From the NCBI GenBank assembly GCA_963846475.1, contig CAWJVZ010000004.1, forward strand, positions 1,984,001 to 2,048,000: a DNA stretch of 64,000 bases. Direction: 5' to 3'. Origin of the DNA: DASWJZ01 sp963846475 (GTDB taxonomy: Bacteria; Pseudomonadota; Alphaproteobacteria; Rhizobiales; Afifellaceae). The translations under genes and the position numbers were made by a program. The notes under the pieces were generated by a model. The model was given only the letters and a program-made list of their open reading frames with translations. It ran no database searches and was not told the DNA's origin. Shown here one piece after another: positions 9,839 to 19,214 of this stretch. Numbering within the stretch: the stretch's first letter is position 1; the number at the start of each line of letters is the position of its first letter.

Positions 9839-9970
9839 TCCGCGAAAGGCGGCGATCCGAGCGAACCGGCGGAGCCGAGCGATTCCGGTCGGAAAGGTTA
9901 ACGAGGCGTTTCCAACCCGTCGGCGCGATGCGATGATAGAAGCCGGTTGCGATCACATCGGAGCCGCCGC

Positions 9971-10375
9971 ATGACCGACGTCGTCCTCTCAGGCCTTGTG
10001 CGCCGTAAGACCGGTCGAGCGGTTCCCCGTCGTAGCCCGGACGAGCAGCGCCCCTGGGGCCGCTTCTGCGTCCTCGAAGAGGGCGCGGATTTCAAGGTGA
10101 AGCGCATAATGGTGAAGCCGCAGGGGCGGCTGTCGCTGCAGAGCCACAGGCATCGCGCCGAGCACTGGGTCGTCGTCGCCGGCGAGGCGACGGTGACGGT
10201 CGGCGAGAGCGTGCAGACGATGACCCGCGGCCAGTCAATCGACATCTATCTCGGTGCGGTGCACCGGCTGGAGAACTTCGGCATCGAAGACGTCGAACTG
10301 ATCGAGGTGCAGTTCGGCGACTACATGGGCGAAGACGACATCGTCCGCTACGAGGACGCCTATCAGCGCACCTGA
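9971..10375 (+). CDS. Cupin, mannose-6-phosphate isomerase type II C-terminal domain-like
   Basis: About 134 residues from the ATG at 9971. It contains RPWGRFCVLEEG, then QSHRHRAEHWVVVAGEATVTVGE, the metal-binding cupin motif of the ManC/type II phosphomannose isomerase domain, then IPLGAVHRLEN-like sequence (YLGAVHRLEN). It is a free-standing cupin without the nucleotidyltransferase half. Sugar-phosphate isomerisation for polysaccharide supply fits the glycosyltransferase next door. An alternative start at 9947 adds eight basic residues and is less likely. Confidence 0.82.
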   Translation: MTDVVLSGLVRRKTGRAVPRRSPDEQRPWGRFCVLEEGADFKVKRIMVKPQGRLSLQSHRHRAEHWVVVAGEATVTVGESVQTMTRGQSIDIYLGAVHRLENFGIEDVELIEVQFGDYMGEDDIVRYEDAYQRT

Positions 10376-10433
10376 TCGGCACTGGGGTGGGCCGAGAGCT
10401 TGGCGCAGCTGCGAACCTGCCGCCGTTGAGGCC

Positions 10434-11582
10434 TTAGAACCAGCTCCTCCAGCGCGCATTGACGGCACCACGCCACACCTGCTCAAGGGAGTAAGCGGCG
10501 TCGCGGCCGCTCCGCAATATTCCGCCGATCGATCTCGTCGCGGTCCGAAGCCATCCGCAATTTGCGGCGCTGCGGAATGCTTCCAAGTCGTCCAGCAGTG
10601 CTTCGAGGATCAAGATTTCGGCTGCCTCACCGGAATATTCGGCCTTGCGCTCAATAAGGCGCGGCGCGGCATTGTCGTCAGCCAGCAATTCGGCAAAGGG
10701 GACGATGCCGTATCGCGATCGCGCCTCGCGCAGGAAGTCTGCAATGAAGCGAAGAGGCTCGCCGTCGCCGGCCGTTCTGGCCTTGTAGTGGAAGCCGCCG
10801 AGCGGCTGGTGATTGACAAGCTGATCGGCGATGAAAGCCAGGATCTGCGTACGGTCGGAGCGTGGCACGATCGGCAGGGCGGCGCGCAGGCAGCCAAGCC
10901 CCCATTCCAGCGTTCCGTCACGCAGCAGCTCTGGAGCGACCTTCAGCCGGGCGCTTAGGGATCCACTCCACCGTCTTCGATGATAGAGCGGCAGCGCAAT
11001 CCGATGAAGCTCGCCGGCCCGCGCCAAGCTCGCTACCCAGGGCCCGGGCTGGAGGATCGGCAGCGCGGCCCGCATCGCATCGCGCCGGATGAGGCCCCGG
11101 TGCGGCGGCAGTCCGTTCTTCTGGATCTGCTCCAGGACCCGCTGCACTGCGAAGCCGCGTAGTGATGGGTAGGCGTCGAATCTCTTTCGGGTCCCGAAAT
11201 GCTGGACGTCGGAATAGACGCACGACGCCTCGGGATGCTTGCGGGCGTGCTCGATCAGAATATGGAGGTAACTCGGATCGCAGAGGTCGTCCTGTTGCCA
11301 ATATACGAAGAACTCTTCGCGCAGCCGACCTGCCAGCCAGTTCACGTTGCCCTTCCAGCCAAGTTGCCGCGGCTGCAAGACCAGCTCGAATCGAGGATCT
11401 TTCGTGAATGGCAAACATGCGTCGTAAGAGCTCGTATCGGACCCGTCGACCGATATCAGCACCCGGAAATGCAGGAAGTCCTGATTGCGGATCGAATTCA
11501 GTGTCTCCGCGACGACGGCCGACCCCTGGAAAACCGGGACGCCAATAAGTATCGCGGGATGTTCGCCATTGTACCTGGCCAT
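10434..11582 (-). CDS. Glycosyltransferase family 2 protein
   Basis: 382 residues. The GT-A fold starts with AILIGVPVFQGSAVVAETLNSI, followed by VLISVDGSD and the metal-binding region YWQQDDLCDP. The C-terminal half (from about residue 230) is helical and not recognisable. There are no membrane helices, so it is a soluble or peripheral enzyme acting on a surface polysaccharide or lipid-linked glycan. It is transcribed divergently from the FAD oxidoreductase with about 100 bases between. Composition is slightly less GC-rich than the flanking transporter genes. Confidence 0.85.
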   Translation of the reverse strand: MARYNGEHPAILIGVPVFQGSAVVAETLNSIRNQDFLHFRVLISVDGSDTSSYDACLPFTKDPRFELVLQPRQLGWKGNVNWLAGRLREEFFVYWQQDDLCDPSYLHILIEHARKHPEASCVYSDVQHFGTRKRFDAYPSLRGFAVQRVLEQIQKNGLPPHRGLIRRDAMRAALPILQPGPWVASLARAGELHRIALPLYHRRRWSGSLSARLKVAPELLRDGTLEWGLGCLRAALPIVPRSDRTQILAFIADQLVNHQPLGGFHYKARTAGDGEPLRFIADFLREARSRYGIVPFAELLADDNAAPRLIERKAEYSGEAAEILILEALLDDLEAFRSAANCGWLRTATRSIGGILRSGRDAAYSLEQVWRGAVNARWRSWF

Positions 11583-11686
11583 GAAGTCCGTAGTCCGGGA
11601 GGATCGGCCGAAGGTAGACAGCGCCGGCAGCGCGTGCCAGCCTTTTCGGGCATGGAGAGGATGATTCCGCCGGAGCTGTGTCGGGA

Positions 11687-12907
11687 ATGCATGTAGCCGT
11701 CCTGGGCGGCGGGATGCAGGGCTGCCTCATCGCCCTGGCCCTTGCATCGAAAGGCATTCGCGTCACCCTCATCGAGCGCCGCGGCAGCTTGATGAGCCGG
11801 GCCGCCGTCAACAATGAAGGGAAGATCCACCTCGGCTTCATGTACGGCGCCGACCCGAGCCTGGCAACGGCACGGACCATGATGTGCGGTGCGCTAGCCT
11901 TCGCGCCGTTCCTGGCGAGGCACGTCGGCGTCGATACCGTCCAAATGCCATCCTCGACGCCTACGGTCTATGTCGTGCACCGCGACGGCCTACGATCCCT
12001 CGACGATCTGTCCGGCTATTTTGGGGCCGTCCACGCGCTTATTCTGGAGGCGGCCGCAGGTCGGCCGGACGCGTATTTCGGCCTCGATCTCCGGGATCCG
12101 CCGCGGCGGTGGTCGGCTGCCGAGCTCGAGCGGGAATATGACCGCCGCAATGCAGTTGCGGCGCTGGAGACGCCGGAGGTTTCTATCGAGTCGACCGCGC
12201 TCGCCGAAGCCGTCCGCGCCCGCATCGCAGCCGAGCCGCTCATCGAGCAGCGACTGAACCGGCTCGTGACTGGCGTGGAGGAGGATGGTGAGAAGCTCGC
12301 AGTGGCGAGCGACGGCGAGGGCGGAGCTAGCCGAGATCGCTACGAGCACGTGGTGAATGCGCTTTGGGAAGCTCGCCTTGCCATCGACGCGACGCTCGGC
12401 TTCCGGCCCTCGCGACCCTGGATGCACCGATTCCGCTATGGAATGAGGGTGCACCTGCCTTCGGACGCGAGGCGGCCACCCACAACGACCTTGGTCGTGG
12501 GAGCGTTCGGCGAGGTGGTCAATTGCCTCGACGGGGGCCTTTACCTGATGTGGTATCCGGCGTCGCTCGTCGGCACGTCCGACGCTCTGGTGCCGCCCGA
12601 ATGGCCCATGCCGCCTCCGGAACCCTTCCGCTCGCAGCTGCTGGCCAAAACAATTCGCGGCCTCGGCGGCACAGTTCTCGCGCTTCGCGACGTCATGCCG
12701 GAGGCATTCTCCGAGGTATCGGTGAAGGGAGGCGTCATTGTTGCCTGGGGGAGCAGCGACATCGACGATCCGCGCAGCGAGCTGCACCGGCGCTTCGAGA
12801 TCGGCGTCACGTCCCGCGGCCGCTATCATTCCGTCGATCCGGGCAAGCTGACGATGACGCCTTATTTCGCCGGCATCTGCGCCGATAGGATTGCTTCCTC
12901 AACGTGA
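11687..12907 (+). CDS. FAD-dependent oxidoreductase (DAO-like)
   Basis: 406 residues from the ATG at 11687; a GTG at 11678 is possible but would sit too close to the GGAG site. The N-terminal dinucleotide-binding motif is HVAVLGGGMQGCLIALALA, ending in an acidic residue that would bind the FAD ribose (TLIER). AAVNNEGKIHLGFMYGAD resembles the second FAD contact of glycine-oxidase-type enzymes. The C-terminus (YHSVDPGKLTMTPYFA) is typical of the family. The substrate is unknown. Pairing with a GT2 gene and a cupin suggests a sugar or polymer-linked amine or alcohol oxidation. Confidence 0.75.
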   Translation: MHVAVLGGGMQGCLIALALASKGIRVTLIERRGSLMSRAAVNNEGKIHLGFMYGADPSLATARTMMCGALAFAPFLARHVGVDTVQMPSSTPTVYVVHRDGLRSLDDLSGYFGAVHALILEAAAGRPDAYFGLDLRDPPRRWSAAELEREYDRRNAVAALETPEVSIESTALAEAVRARIAAEPLIEQRLNRLVTGVEEDGEKLAVASDGEGGASRDRYEHVVNALWEARLAIDATLGFRPSRPWMHRFRYGMRVHLPSDARRPPTTTLVVGAFGEVVNCLDGGLYLMWYPASLVGTSDALVPPEWPMPPPEPFRSQLLAKTIRGLGGTVLALRDVMPEAFSEVSVKGGVIVAWGSSDIDDPRSELHRRFEIGVTSRGRYHSVDPGKLTMTPYFAGICADRIASST

Positions 12908-12948
12908 CAGGACGTCCCGGCAAGGGGGCCGTCCAAAGCCCGGCACGT

Positions 12949-14121
12949 CTATGCGATCTCCCGGACCGCTGCGCGGCGTCGGCCCGGCGCCGCCGCGGTA
13001 GCGCCGACGCCGACCAGGACGCAGGCCAGCACGATCAGCCCGAGCGCGATGGTGAGGTTGGTCGCCTCGGCGACAAGGCCGATCAGCGGAGGACCGGAGA
13101 GGAAGCCGGCATAGCCCATGGTGGCGACGGCGGCGATACCGGTTCCGGCGGATTGCCCGGGAATGCGGCCGGCGGCGCCAAAGAAGATCGGCACGAGGTT
13201 CGACATGCCGAGGCCCACCACCGCGAACCCCGCCACGGCAAGGGCCGGTACCGGTGCCAGCAATGCCAAGGCGAGCCCGGCGGCGGCAAGGAAGGCACTC
13301 GCCCTGACCAACGCAACCGCACCGACATGGCCGCGCAGCCAGTCGCCGGCGAAACGCCCGGCCGCCATGGTCGCCGAAAAGGAGGCAAAGCCGCTCGCCG
13401 CCATGCCCGCTCCGACTTCAAGCCGCTCCCGCATGTGCAGCCCGCTCCAGTCGAGCACCGCGCCTTCGCTGGTCAGCGCCAGATAAGTCAGCAATCCCAA
13501 GCCGAGCGTTGCCTTGTTCGGCAGGGCGAAGGATGAGCCGCCGCCGCCTTTGTCCGTCTCGGCGGGAAGCAGGTGGAGGAAAGCGGCGACGGTCATGAGC
13601 AAGGCGATCGCCGCCATCAGGCTTGCATGAAGGATGGGCGGCATGACCGGCAGGAGCAGCACGGCGATGCCCGCCCCGACGAGCCCGCCCAGGCTGAACA
13701 TGCCGTGGAAGGACGACATGACCGCCTTGTTGAGCCGGTGCTCGACGGCGACGCCGTGCGCATTCATGGCCACGTCGAGGACGCCGTTGGCGGCCCCAAA
13801 AAGGAAGAGCGCACCGCCGAGTAGAAACGGATCCGGCGCGAGGATGACGAGCGGAAACGCCACGAAGCAGAGTATTGCCGCCCACCGCGTCACCGCCGCG
13901 CTGCCGAGGCGGGCAATGACGGCGCCGCCGATGGGCATGGCGACGAGCGCCCCCGCTGCCATCGCAAGCAGCGCGAAGCCGAGTGTGGAATGGCCGATCG
14001 CCAGCCGCTCCTTGACGAGCGGGATCTGCGCCGCCCAGCTGCCGAGAACAAATCCGTTGGCGAAGAAGATCGCGGCCACGGCCCAGCGGGCGCGCCGGGC
14101 GGCTGTCGGGCTGACGTCCAT
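12949..14121 (-). CDS. MFS transporter
   Basis: About 390 residues from MDVSPTAARRARW; an upstream in-frame Met at 14148 is possible. There are about twelve hydrophobic segments, beginning WAVAAIFFANGFVLGSWAAQIPLVKE, which resembles YbjJ-like major facilitator proteins. The AIARLGSAAVTRW region corresponds to the cytoplasmic loop 2-3 motif. Its 3' end converges on the FAD oxidoreductase with about 40 bases between. The substrate is unknown. Confidence 0.85.
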   Translation of the reverse strand: MDVSPTAARRARWAVAAIFFANGFVLGSWAAQIPLVKERLAIGHSTLGFALLAMAAGALVAMPIGGAVIARLGSAAVTRWAAILCFVAFPLVILAPDPFLLGGALFLFGAANGVLDVAMNAHGVAVEHRLNKAVMSSFHGMFSLGGLVGAGIAVLLLPVMPPILHASLMAAIALLMTVAAFLHLLPAETDKGGGGSSFALPNKATLGLGLLTYLALTSEGAVLDWSGLHMRERLEVGAGMAASGFASFSATMAAGRFAGDWLRGHVGAVALVRASAFLAAAGLALALLAPVPALAVAGFAVVGLGMSNLVPIFFGAAGRIPGQSAGTGIAAVATMGYAGFLSGPPLIGLVAEATNLTIALGLIVLACVLVGVGATAAAPGRRRAAVREIA

Positions 14122-14294
14122 GCGGCTCCCTGCGTTGCCGCAGGTCACGCGGCTGGCGGCCGGATTTGCGCCAGTTCGGGAGGAAGATCAACCGTGCGGC
14201 GGCAGCCTGAGACGCTTGACGGGACAAGCCCCAGCGCCACGATGCGGTTCGGCGCGGGAGCGTGTGCGCCCGCCGATCCGGCAGCGAGGCTTCC

Positions 14295-14777
14295 ATGGAC
14301 ATCTTTCAGGACTTCTCCGTCTCGACCTATCTGCCGGTCGGGACCATCGGCCTGCGGCTGGTCGTCGCCGCACTCCTCGGCGCGCTGATCGGCATCGAAC
14401 GCGAATGGCGAAACCGCCCGGCGGGGCTGCGAACCCATATGCTGACGGCGCTCGCCGCCGCCGTCTTCACGATCCTGACCGGCGAGATCCTGCATTCCGA
14501 CATGTTGCAGGGCGACGGCACGGCGCAGGCCGATCCGATCCGCGTCATCGAGGCGGTGACGAGCGGCGTCGCCTTCCTGGCCGCCGGCGCCATCATCCAG
14601 AACCGCCGCGGCGTGCAGGGGCTGACGACCGGGGCGGGGATGTGGTTGGCGGGCTCGCTGGGCGTCGCCGCCGGGCTCGGCCAGTTCGTCATCGGCGGCA
14701 TCGCCGCCCTGCTCGGGCTGGTCATCATCATCCTGATCAAGCGGGCCGAGATCGCCGTCGAGAAGACCGGCGGTTAG
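14295..14777 (+). CDS. MgtC/SapB family membrane protein
   Basis: 160 residues from the ATG at 14295. It shows the family pattern LVVAALLGALIGIEREWRNRPAGLRTH, then EAVTSGVAFLAAGAIIQN and VQGLTTGAGMWLAGSLGVAAG, with about four to five membrane helices. The C-terminal cytoplasmic domain of pathogenic MgtC is absent, as in SapB-type short forms. The family is tied to magnesium limitation and envelope stress. No leader structure was recognised upstream. Confidence 0.88.
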   Translation: MDIFQDFSVSTYLPVGTIGLRLVVAALLGALIGIEREWRNRPAGLRTHMLTALAAAVFTILTGEILHSDMLQGDGTAQADPIRVIEAVTSGVAFLAAGAIIQNRRGVQGLTTGAGMWLAGSLGVAAGLGQFVIGGIAALLGLVIIILIKRAEIAVEKTGG

Positions 14778-14931
14778 CCTGAGGGCTGGCGCGGCAGGGG
14801 CGCTTTTCACCGGCGCGCCCGTGCAATTCCCGCAGCAGCTCTCGCGGCTACACCCGGTTCACCTTCACATCATTGTGGGATTGTCGAAGTCCCAGGAACC
14901 GCGATAGCTTTACCCAAGTTGGGGGTGTGTC

Positions 14932-15348
14932 ATGCGTAAACTTGGCTGGGTTGTGTTGTTTCTGGCGTTCGCAGTCACGAACGCCTCAGCCGGGCTGGTA
15001 GCCCGGATCGATGTCTCCAAACAGATCATGACGGTGTCGGAGAACGGAGCGGTTCTCTACCATTGGAAAGTGTCGACGGCGCGAAAGGGCTACCGGACGC
15101 CGCGCGGCACCTACAGGCCGACGCGTCTCCACAAGATGTGGTATTCGCGCAAATACGACATGTCGCCGATGCCGCATTCGATCTTTTTCCACGGCGGCTA
15201 CGCCATCCACGGCACCGATTACGTCAAGAGCCTCGGCCGGCCGGCTTCGCACGGCTGCGTCCGGCTGGCTCCGGGCAACGCCAGGACGCTCTACAATCTG
15301 GTCCTGGCGCATGGACGTGGAAATGTTCGCATCGTCGTGACGAACTGA
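14932..15348 (+). CDS. L,D-transpeptidase (YkuD fold)
   Basis: 138 residues with a signal peptide (GWVVLFLAFAVTNASA). The YkuD domain covers nearly the whole mature chain. The active-site block is HGTDYVKSLGRPASHGCVRL, with the catalytic Cys in SHGCVRL. It should cross-link peptidoglycan stems or attach proteins to peptidoglycan in the periplasm. At this length it is a minimal enzyme without a binding module. It is a single gene with a GGGGGTGT-like ribosome site. Confidence 0.92.
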   Translation: MRKLGWVVLFLAFAVTNASAGLVARIDVSKQIMTVSENGAVLYHWKVSTARKGYRTPRGTYRPTRLHKMWYSRKYDMSPMPHSIFFHGGYAIHGTDYVKSLGRPASHGCVRLAPGNARTLYNLVLAHGRGNVRIVVTN

Positions 15349-15396
15349 GCCGCGCCACGCAGGGGCGGCCCAGCCGGGGTCGCTGGCGAGAGACCG

Positions 15397-15870
15397 CTAG
15401 CGCAGCTTGACGATGCGCGCGCCGGTTGCTGCCGCGAGCGCCTGGGGAGCTGTCGCGAAGACGGCGTAGGGCGCGCCGGCGGCGGCCCAGATCGTCTCGA
15501 AGGCGAGCAGGTCCTCGTCCATGAAGGTGGCGAGCGGCGACAACGAGCCGAGCGGCGCGACGCCGCCGATGGCAAACCCGGTCAGCTGCCGCACCTCGCC
15601 GGCGTCCATCCGCTCCAGGCGCTCGCCGATCGTCCCGGCGACGGCATTCTGATCGACGCGGTTCACTCCGGAGACGAGCAGCAGCACCGCCTCGCCGCTC
15701 TCCGCCTTGCGGAAGACCAGCGACTTGACGATCTGGCCCACCGCCGTGCCGCAAGCCGCCGCGGCCTCCTCCGCTGTCCGCGTGCTTTGCGGCATCTCGC
15801 GAATGGCGATTTCGAGCCCCGCCTCGCGGGCGGCGGCCCGCACGCGGTCGGTACTGCGCATCTTCTCCAT
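15397..15870 (-). CDS. YbaK/EbsC family aminoacyl-tRNA deacylase-like protein
   Basis: 157 residues covering one complete YbaK domain: VGQIVKSLVFRK (with the conserved Lys), then LLLVSGVNRVD, TGFAIGGVAPLG and the closing FMDEDLLAFETIWAAAG. Members clear mischarged Cys- or Pro-tRNA or act free-standing on Ala-tRNA. Specificity cannot be read from the sequence. Confidence 0.88.
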   Translation of the reverse strand: MEKMRSTDRVRAAAREAGLEIAIREMPQSTRTAEEAAAACGTAVGQIVKSLVFRKAESGEAVLLLVSGVNRVDQNAVAGTIGERLERMDAGEVRQLTGFAIGGVAPLGSLSPLATFMDEDLLAFETIWAAAGAPYAVFATAPQALAAATGARIVKLR

Positions 15871-15966
15871 GGAGACTCCGGGAAGGCGACGGACATCCGA
15901 GCGGCCAATGGCCCCCGGCCGGGAAACTGCTAGTCTGAGACGCGGCAGGATGGAAGGTCAGTTGTC

Positions 15967-16530
15967 ATGATCGAGCGCAAGGGCAAGCCGGCGGCGGACT
16001 TCAAGCGTGTCCTGCGCGAGGTGCGGATCGCCCATGCCGAACGGAACGACGTGATCGTGGAGCTCAGGGAGGCTGAGCAGATGCGGTTGCAGCTCCTCGC
16101 CGAGGCGCTGGAAGGAGTCTTCGACGATCTTCCGCAGGATGCCGAGCAGCTCATGCTGGGCGTGCTGCCGGGCCAGCCGCCGCGTTTCTGGGTGGACGCG
16201 ACCAGCTTCGTCGCCATGGGCCGCGACAAGCGTCAGTACCAGTTCGTCAAGGACACCCGCCTCGGGCGGACGGTGCTCGCCGAAAGCGCCAGCGTCGAGA
16301 CGATCGCCGACACGGTCACCCGCTATGTGGCGGAGCGGCTGGTCGAGCGCGAGCGCGCGATCGAGGCGGACTGGCTGAGCGAGGCCGTCCGCAACCGGAC
16401 CGGCGCGGCGCCGGCCCAGCACCGGGTCGCGGAAAACGTCGCAATGATCTGGGGCATTGCGGGCTTCGGCCTCGGCATGATCGCCGGCATGGTGCTGCTC
16501 GTCGCCTATGCCTGGTTCACGGCCGGTTGA
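15967..16530 (+). CDS. Hypothetical protein with C-terminal membrane anchor
   Basis: 187 residues. The first 150 are soluble and charged (DFKRVLREVRIAHAERNDVIVELREAEQMRL looks helical), and the end is one membrane helix (IAGFGLGMIAGMVLLVAYAWF). This tail-anchored layout places the main domain in the cytoplasm. I do not recognise the family. Its last 14 bases overlap the convergent phosphoesterase gene. Confidence 0.7.
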   Translation: MIERKGKPAADFKRVLREVRIAHAERNDVIVELREAEQMRLQLLAEALEGVFDDLPQDAEQLMLGVLPGQPPRFWVDATSFVAMGRDKRQYQFVKDTRLGRTVLAESASVETIADTVTRYVAERLVERERAIEADWLSEAVRNRTGAAPAQHRVAENVAMIWGIAGFGLGMIAGMVLLVAYAWFTAG

Positions 16531-17425
16531 CCGAATAGGCGACCCGCGCCGTCTCGACGATCTCGCCGTCCGCCGAATAGCCGCGGTGGATCACCGTCAG
16601 CTCGTAGCAGGGGCCGTTCTCGGCGATTTCGTGGATCGCATAGCCGCCGGCGCGCGGGCCGCCGAGGGCCGGGCCGCTGCCGGCCGGCACGCCGACGACC
16701 GGGACGATCCCGGTCGCGCCCTTGATCGCCGTCATCATGCGCACGTGCTCGTGGCCGTGCAGGATCAGCTCGGCGCCGAAGCGCTCGATCGTGGCGCGGA
16801 AGCGCTTGCCGTCGGTGAGCTTCCGCCAGGTGCTGCGCGGGTCGATCAGCTTGGGGGGGTGATGGATCAGGATGACGCGGAAGAGACCCTCGGCCTTCGC
16901 CTCGCGCAGCAGCGGCACCAGCCGTTCCGTCTGGCTGCCGCCGACGCGTCCCGTCGCCATGAACGGCACCGAGGCCACCGCGGAGGACACGCCGATCAGG
17001 GCCACGTGGCCCTTGCGGCGCATGAACGGAAACAGCGCCCGGCCGACATGCTCGGAATCGTCGCTCACCATCCATGGCGCCCAGAGTTTTCGAAACAGGC
17101 GGTGCGCCCGCGGCACATAGGCGTCGTGGTTGCCGGGAATGGCGGTGACCCGTTCCGGCGGCCCGAGCGCCTCCAGCCAGCGGCGAGCGTTCTCGAACTC
17201 CTCGCGCATGGCGATGTTGGTGAGGTCGCCGGTGACGACGATATGGTCCGGCGCCTGGGCGTGGAGATCTGCGACCAGCCGGTCGAGCGTCGCCGACGTC
17301 ATCGCCGCGGCGCGATTGCGCTTCCAATTGGTATAGCCGACGATGCGCTTCGACGCGTAATCCCGCAGCCGCAGATCCGGCACGGCGCCGAGATGGACGT
17401 CGGAGATATGAGCGAGCCGGAACAT
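16517..17425 (-). CDS. Metallophosphoesterase
   Basis: 302 residues of the calcineurin-like fold with its full motif set: ISDVHLG at residues 7-13, VTGDLTN, IPGNHDAY and LILHGHEHVRM. The two-metal site is complete. The likely substrate class is a cyclic nucleotide or other phosphodiester; the specific substrate is not readable. It is soluble, with no signal peptide. Confidence 0.88.
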   Translation of the reverse strand: MFRLAHISDVHLGAVPDLRLRDYASKRIVGYTNWKRNRAAAMTSATLDRLVADLHAQAPDHIVVTGDLTNIAMREEFENARRWLEALGPPERVTAIPGNHDAYVPRAHRLFRKLWAPWMVSDDSEHVGRALFPFMRRKGHVALIGVSSAVASVPFMATGRVGGSQTERLVPLLREAKAEGLFRVILIHHPPKLIDPRSTWRKLTDGKRFRATIERFGAELILHGHEHVRMMTAIKGATGIVPVVGVPAGSGPALGGPRAGGYAIHEIAENGPCYELTVIHRGYSADGEIVETARVAYSVNRP

Positions 17426-17469
17426 TTTTGGGCCTATCTCCAGCGGCGCCGCGGAGCGGGGCTGGCCGG

Positions 17470-17940
17470 TTGGCGCTGAAGCTCCGTCACCGGCTCCTGC
17501 AGCGCGGCCTGCTCGCCTATGGCCGGCTCAGCCGCGGCATGACGCTCGGCGTGCGCGCCATGCTGCTGCAGGGGGAGACAATCCTGCTGGTGAAGCACAG
17601 CTACGTGCCGGGCTGGTATTTTCCGGGCGGCGGCGTGGAGGCGGGCGAAGTCATGGCCGAGGCGCTGACGCGCGAGATCCGCGAGGAAGCGGGCGCGACG
17701 CTCACCGGCCCGCCGCACCTGTTCGGCGTCTACCGGAATGCCAAGGCGGATAGGCGCGATCACGTCGCGCTTTATGTGTGCCGCGACTGGCAGAGGGATG
17801 CCACCTTCAAGGTTCCTAGGCGGGAGATCGTCGCTGCAGAACTGTTCCCGCTCGATCGCCTGCCGGCGGACGCCACGCCTGCGACGCTCGCCCGCATCGG
17901 CGAGGTGCTGCGCGGCGAGCCGCCCTCGGCCGACTGGTAG
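17470..17940 (+). CDS. NUDIX hydrolase
   Basis: About 156 residues from the TTG at 17470 (a TTG at 17428 would add 14 residues). The Nudix box GGVEAGEVMAEALTREIREE then AGA fits GX5EX7REUXEEXGU exactly. The chain starts with a basic helix (ALKLRHRLLQRGLLAYGRL). Unlike many Nudix proteins it has no extra domain. Substrate unknown. Confidence 0.85.
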   Translation: MALKLRHRLLQRGLLAYGRLSRGMTLGVRAMLLQGETILLVKHSYVPGWYFPGGGVEAGEVMAEALTREIREEAGATLTGPPHLFGVYRNAKADRRDHVALYVCRDWQRDATFKVPRREIVAAELFPLDRLPADATPATLARIGEVLRGEPPSADW

Positions 17941-17947
17941 GCGGGCC

Positions 17948-18937
17948 TCAGCGCGTCGGGATTCCGATGCCACGGAAGCGGTCCCGGTCGTGCGGGGCGT
18001 CGAGGATCAGCAGCGGCCCGAGCGGCACGATGCGGGTCGGGTTGATCCGCTGATGGCTGTAATAATAGTGCTGCTTGATGTGCTCGAAATCGACGGTGTC
18101 CTTGACGCCGGGAACCTGGAAAAGGTCGCGGAGATAGCCGGAGAGGTTCGGATATTCGGTGATCCGCCGTCGGTTGCATTTGAAATGGCCGTAATAGACC
18201 ACGTCGAAGCGCAAAAGCGTGGTGAACAGCCGCCAGTCCGCCTCGGTCAGCCGGTCGCCCATGAGGAAGCGCTGCTCGTCGATCCGTGCGTCGAGTTCGT
18301 CGAGCGTGTTGAACAGGGCGCGGAAGGCGTTCTCGTAAGCCTCCTGGGTGGTCGCGAAGCCGGCCTTGTAGACGCCGTTGTTGACGTTCTCGAAGACCGC
18401 CGTGTTGATCGCGTCGATCTCGACGCGGAGCGGCTCGGGGTAAAAATCCAGCGTGGCGTCGCCCCATTCGTCGAAGGCGGCATTCAGCATGCGGATGATG
18501 TCGGCCGATTCGTTGCAGACGATCGTCTCGCGATGCTTGTCCCACAGGACCGGCACGGTGACGCGGCCGGAATAGCGCGGGTCCGCCCTCAGATAGATCT
18601 CATAGAGCCGGCGCGAGCCGTAGAGGTGGTCCGGCCAGTCCTCGCTGAATTCCCAGCCGTCCGACAGCATGTGCGGCGCCACGCAGGAGACGCCGATCGT
18701 CTCGGTCAGCTTCTTCAGCTTGCGGAAGAGCAGAGTCCGGTGCGCCCACGGGCAGGCGAGCGAGACATAGAGGTGATAGCGGTCCGGCTCGGCCCTAAAG
18801 CCACCTTCGCCGCTCGGCCCGGGCGCGCCGTCGACCGTCACCCAGTTGCGGAAGCGCGCGGGCGGGCGGACGAAGGCGCCGCCGGCCGGCCTGGCATCGG
18901 CCTTCTCCTGCCACTTGCCCTCGACGAGCACCCCCAT
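17948..18937 (-). CDS. Glutathione S-transferase, glutathionyl-hydroquinone reductase type (Xi class)
   Basis: 329 residues from the ATG at 18937 (MGVLVEGKWQ). The thioredoxin-fold active site is YVSLACPWAHRTLLF, with the catalytic Cys of the CPWA motif that marks the Xi class. It then has the conserved VPVLWDK, IVCNESADIIRMLN and the helical GST C-domain (GDRLTEADWRLFTTLLRFDVVYYGHFKCN, given in part). These enzymes reduce glutathionyl-hydroquinones to hydroquinones. Confidence 0.92.
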   Translation of the reverse strand: MGVLVEGKWQEKADARPAGGAFVRPPARFRNWVTVDGAPGPSGEGGFRAEPDRYHLYVSLACPWAHRTLLFRKLKKLTETIGVSCVAPHMLSDGWEFSEDWPDHLYGSRRLYEIYLRADPRYSGRVTVPVLWDKHRETIVCNESADIIRMLNAAFDEWGDATLDFYPEPLRVEIDAINTAVFENVNNGVYKAGFATTQEAYENAFRALFNTLDELDARIDEQRFLMGDRLTEADWRLFTTLLRFDVVYYGHFKCNRRRITEYPNLSGYLRDLFQVPGVKDTVDFEHIKQHYYYSHQRINPTRIVPLGPLLILDAPHDRDRFRGIGIPTR

Positions 18938-19214
18938 GCCGATCGTCCCTCGAACGTTTTCCCGGCCTGCCTCATGCGCCTTCGGCGCGACCGCGGCAAG
19001 CCATGGAGCGTAGGGCTGAACGGCCGGCGCGGGCGGCCCGTTCCAGCTTGCCGTGCCCGGCCTGCCATGATAGGGCGCGCGGCCATGAAGGGCATCGGCC
19101 TCCATTCGCGACGAAGGGTTTTCGGCAGGCGTGCCGCCGCACGCGCCGTCATCCAGCCCCGCTGACGCCGTTCCGGCCATCCGCGGCCATTCTCTCGCAC
19201 CGCGGACCGCTAGA

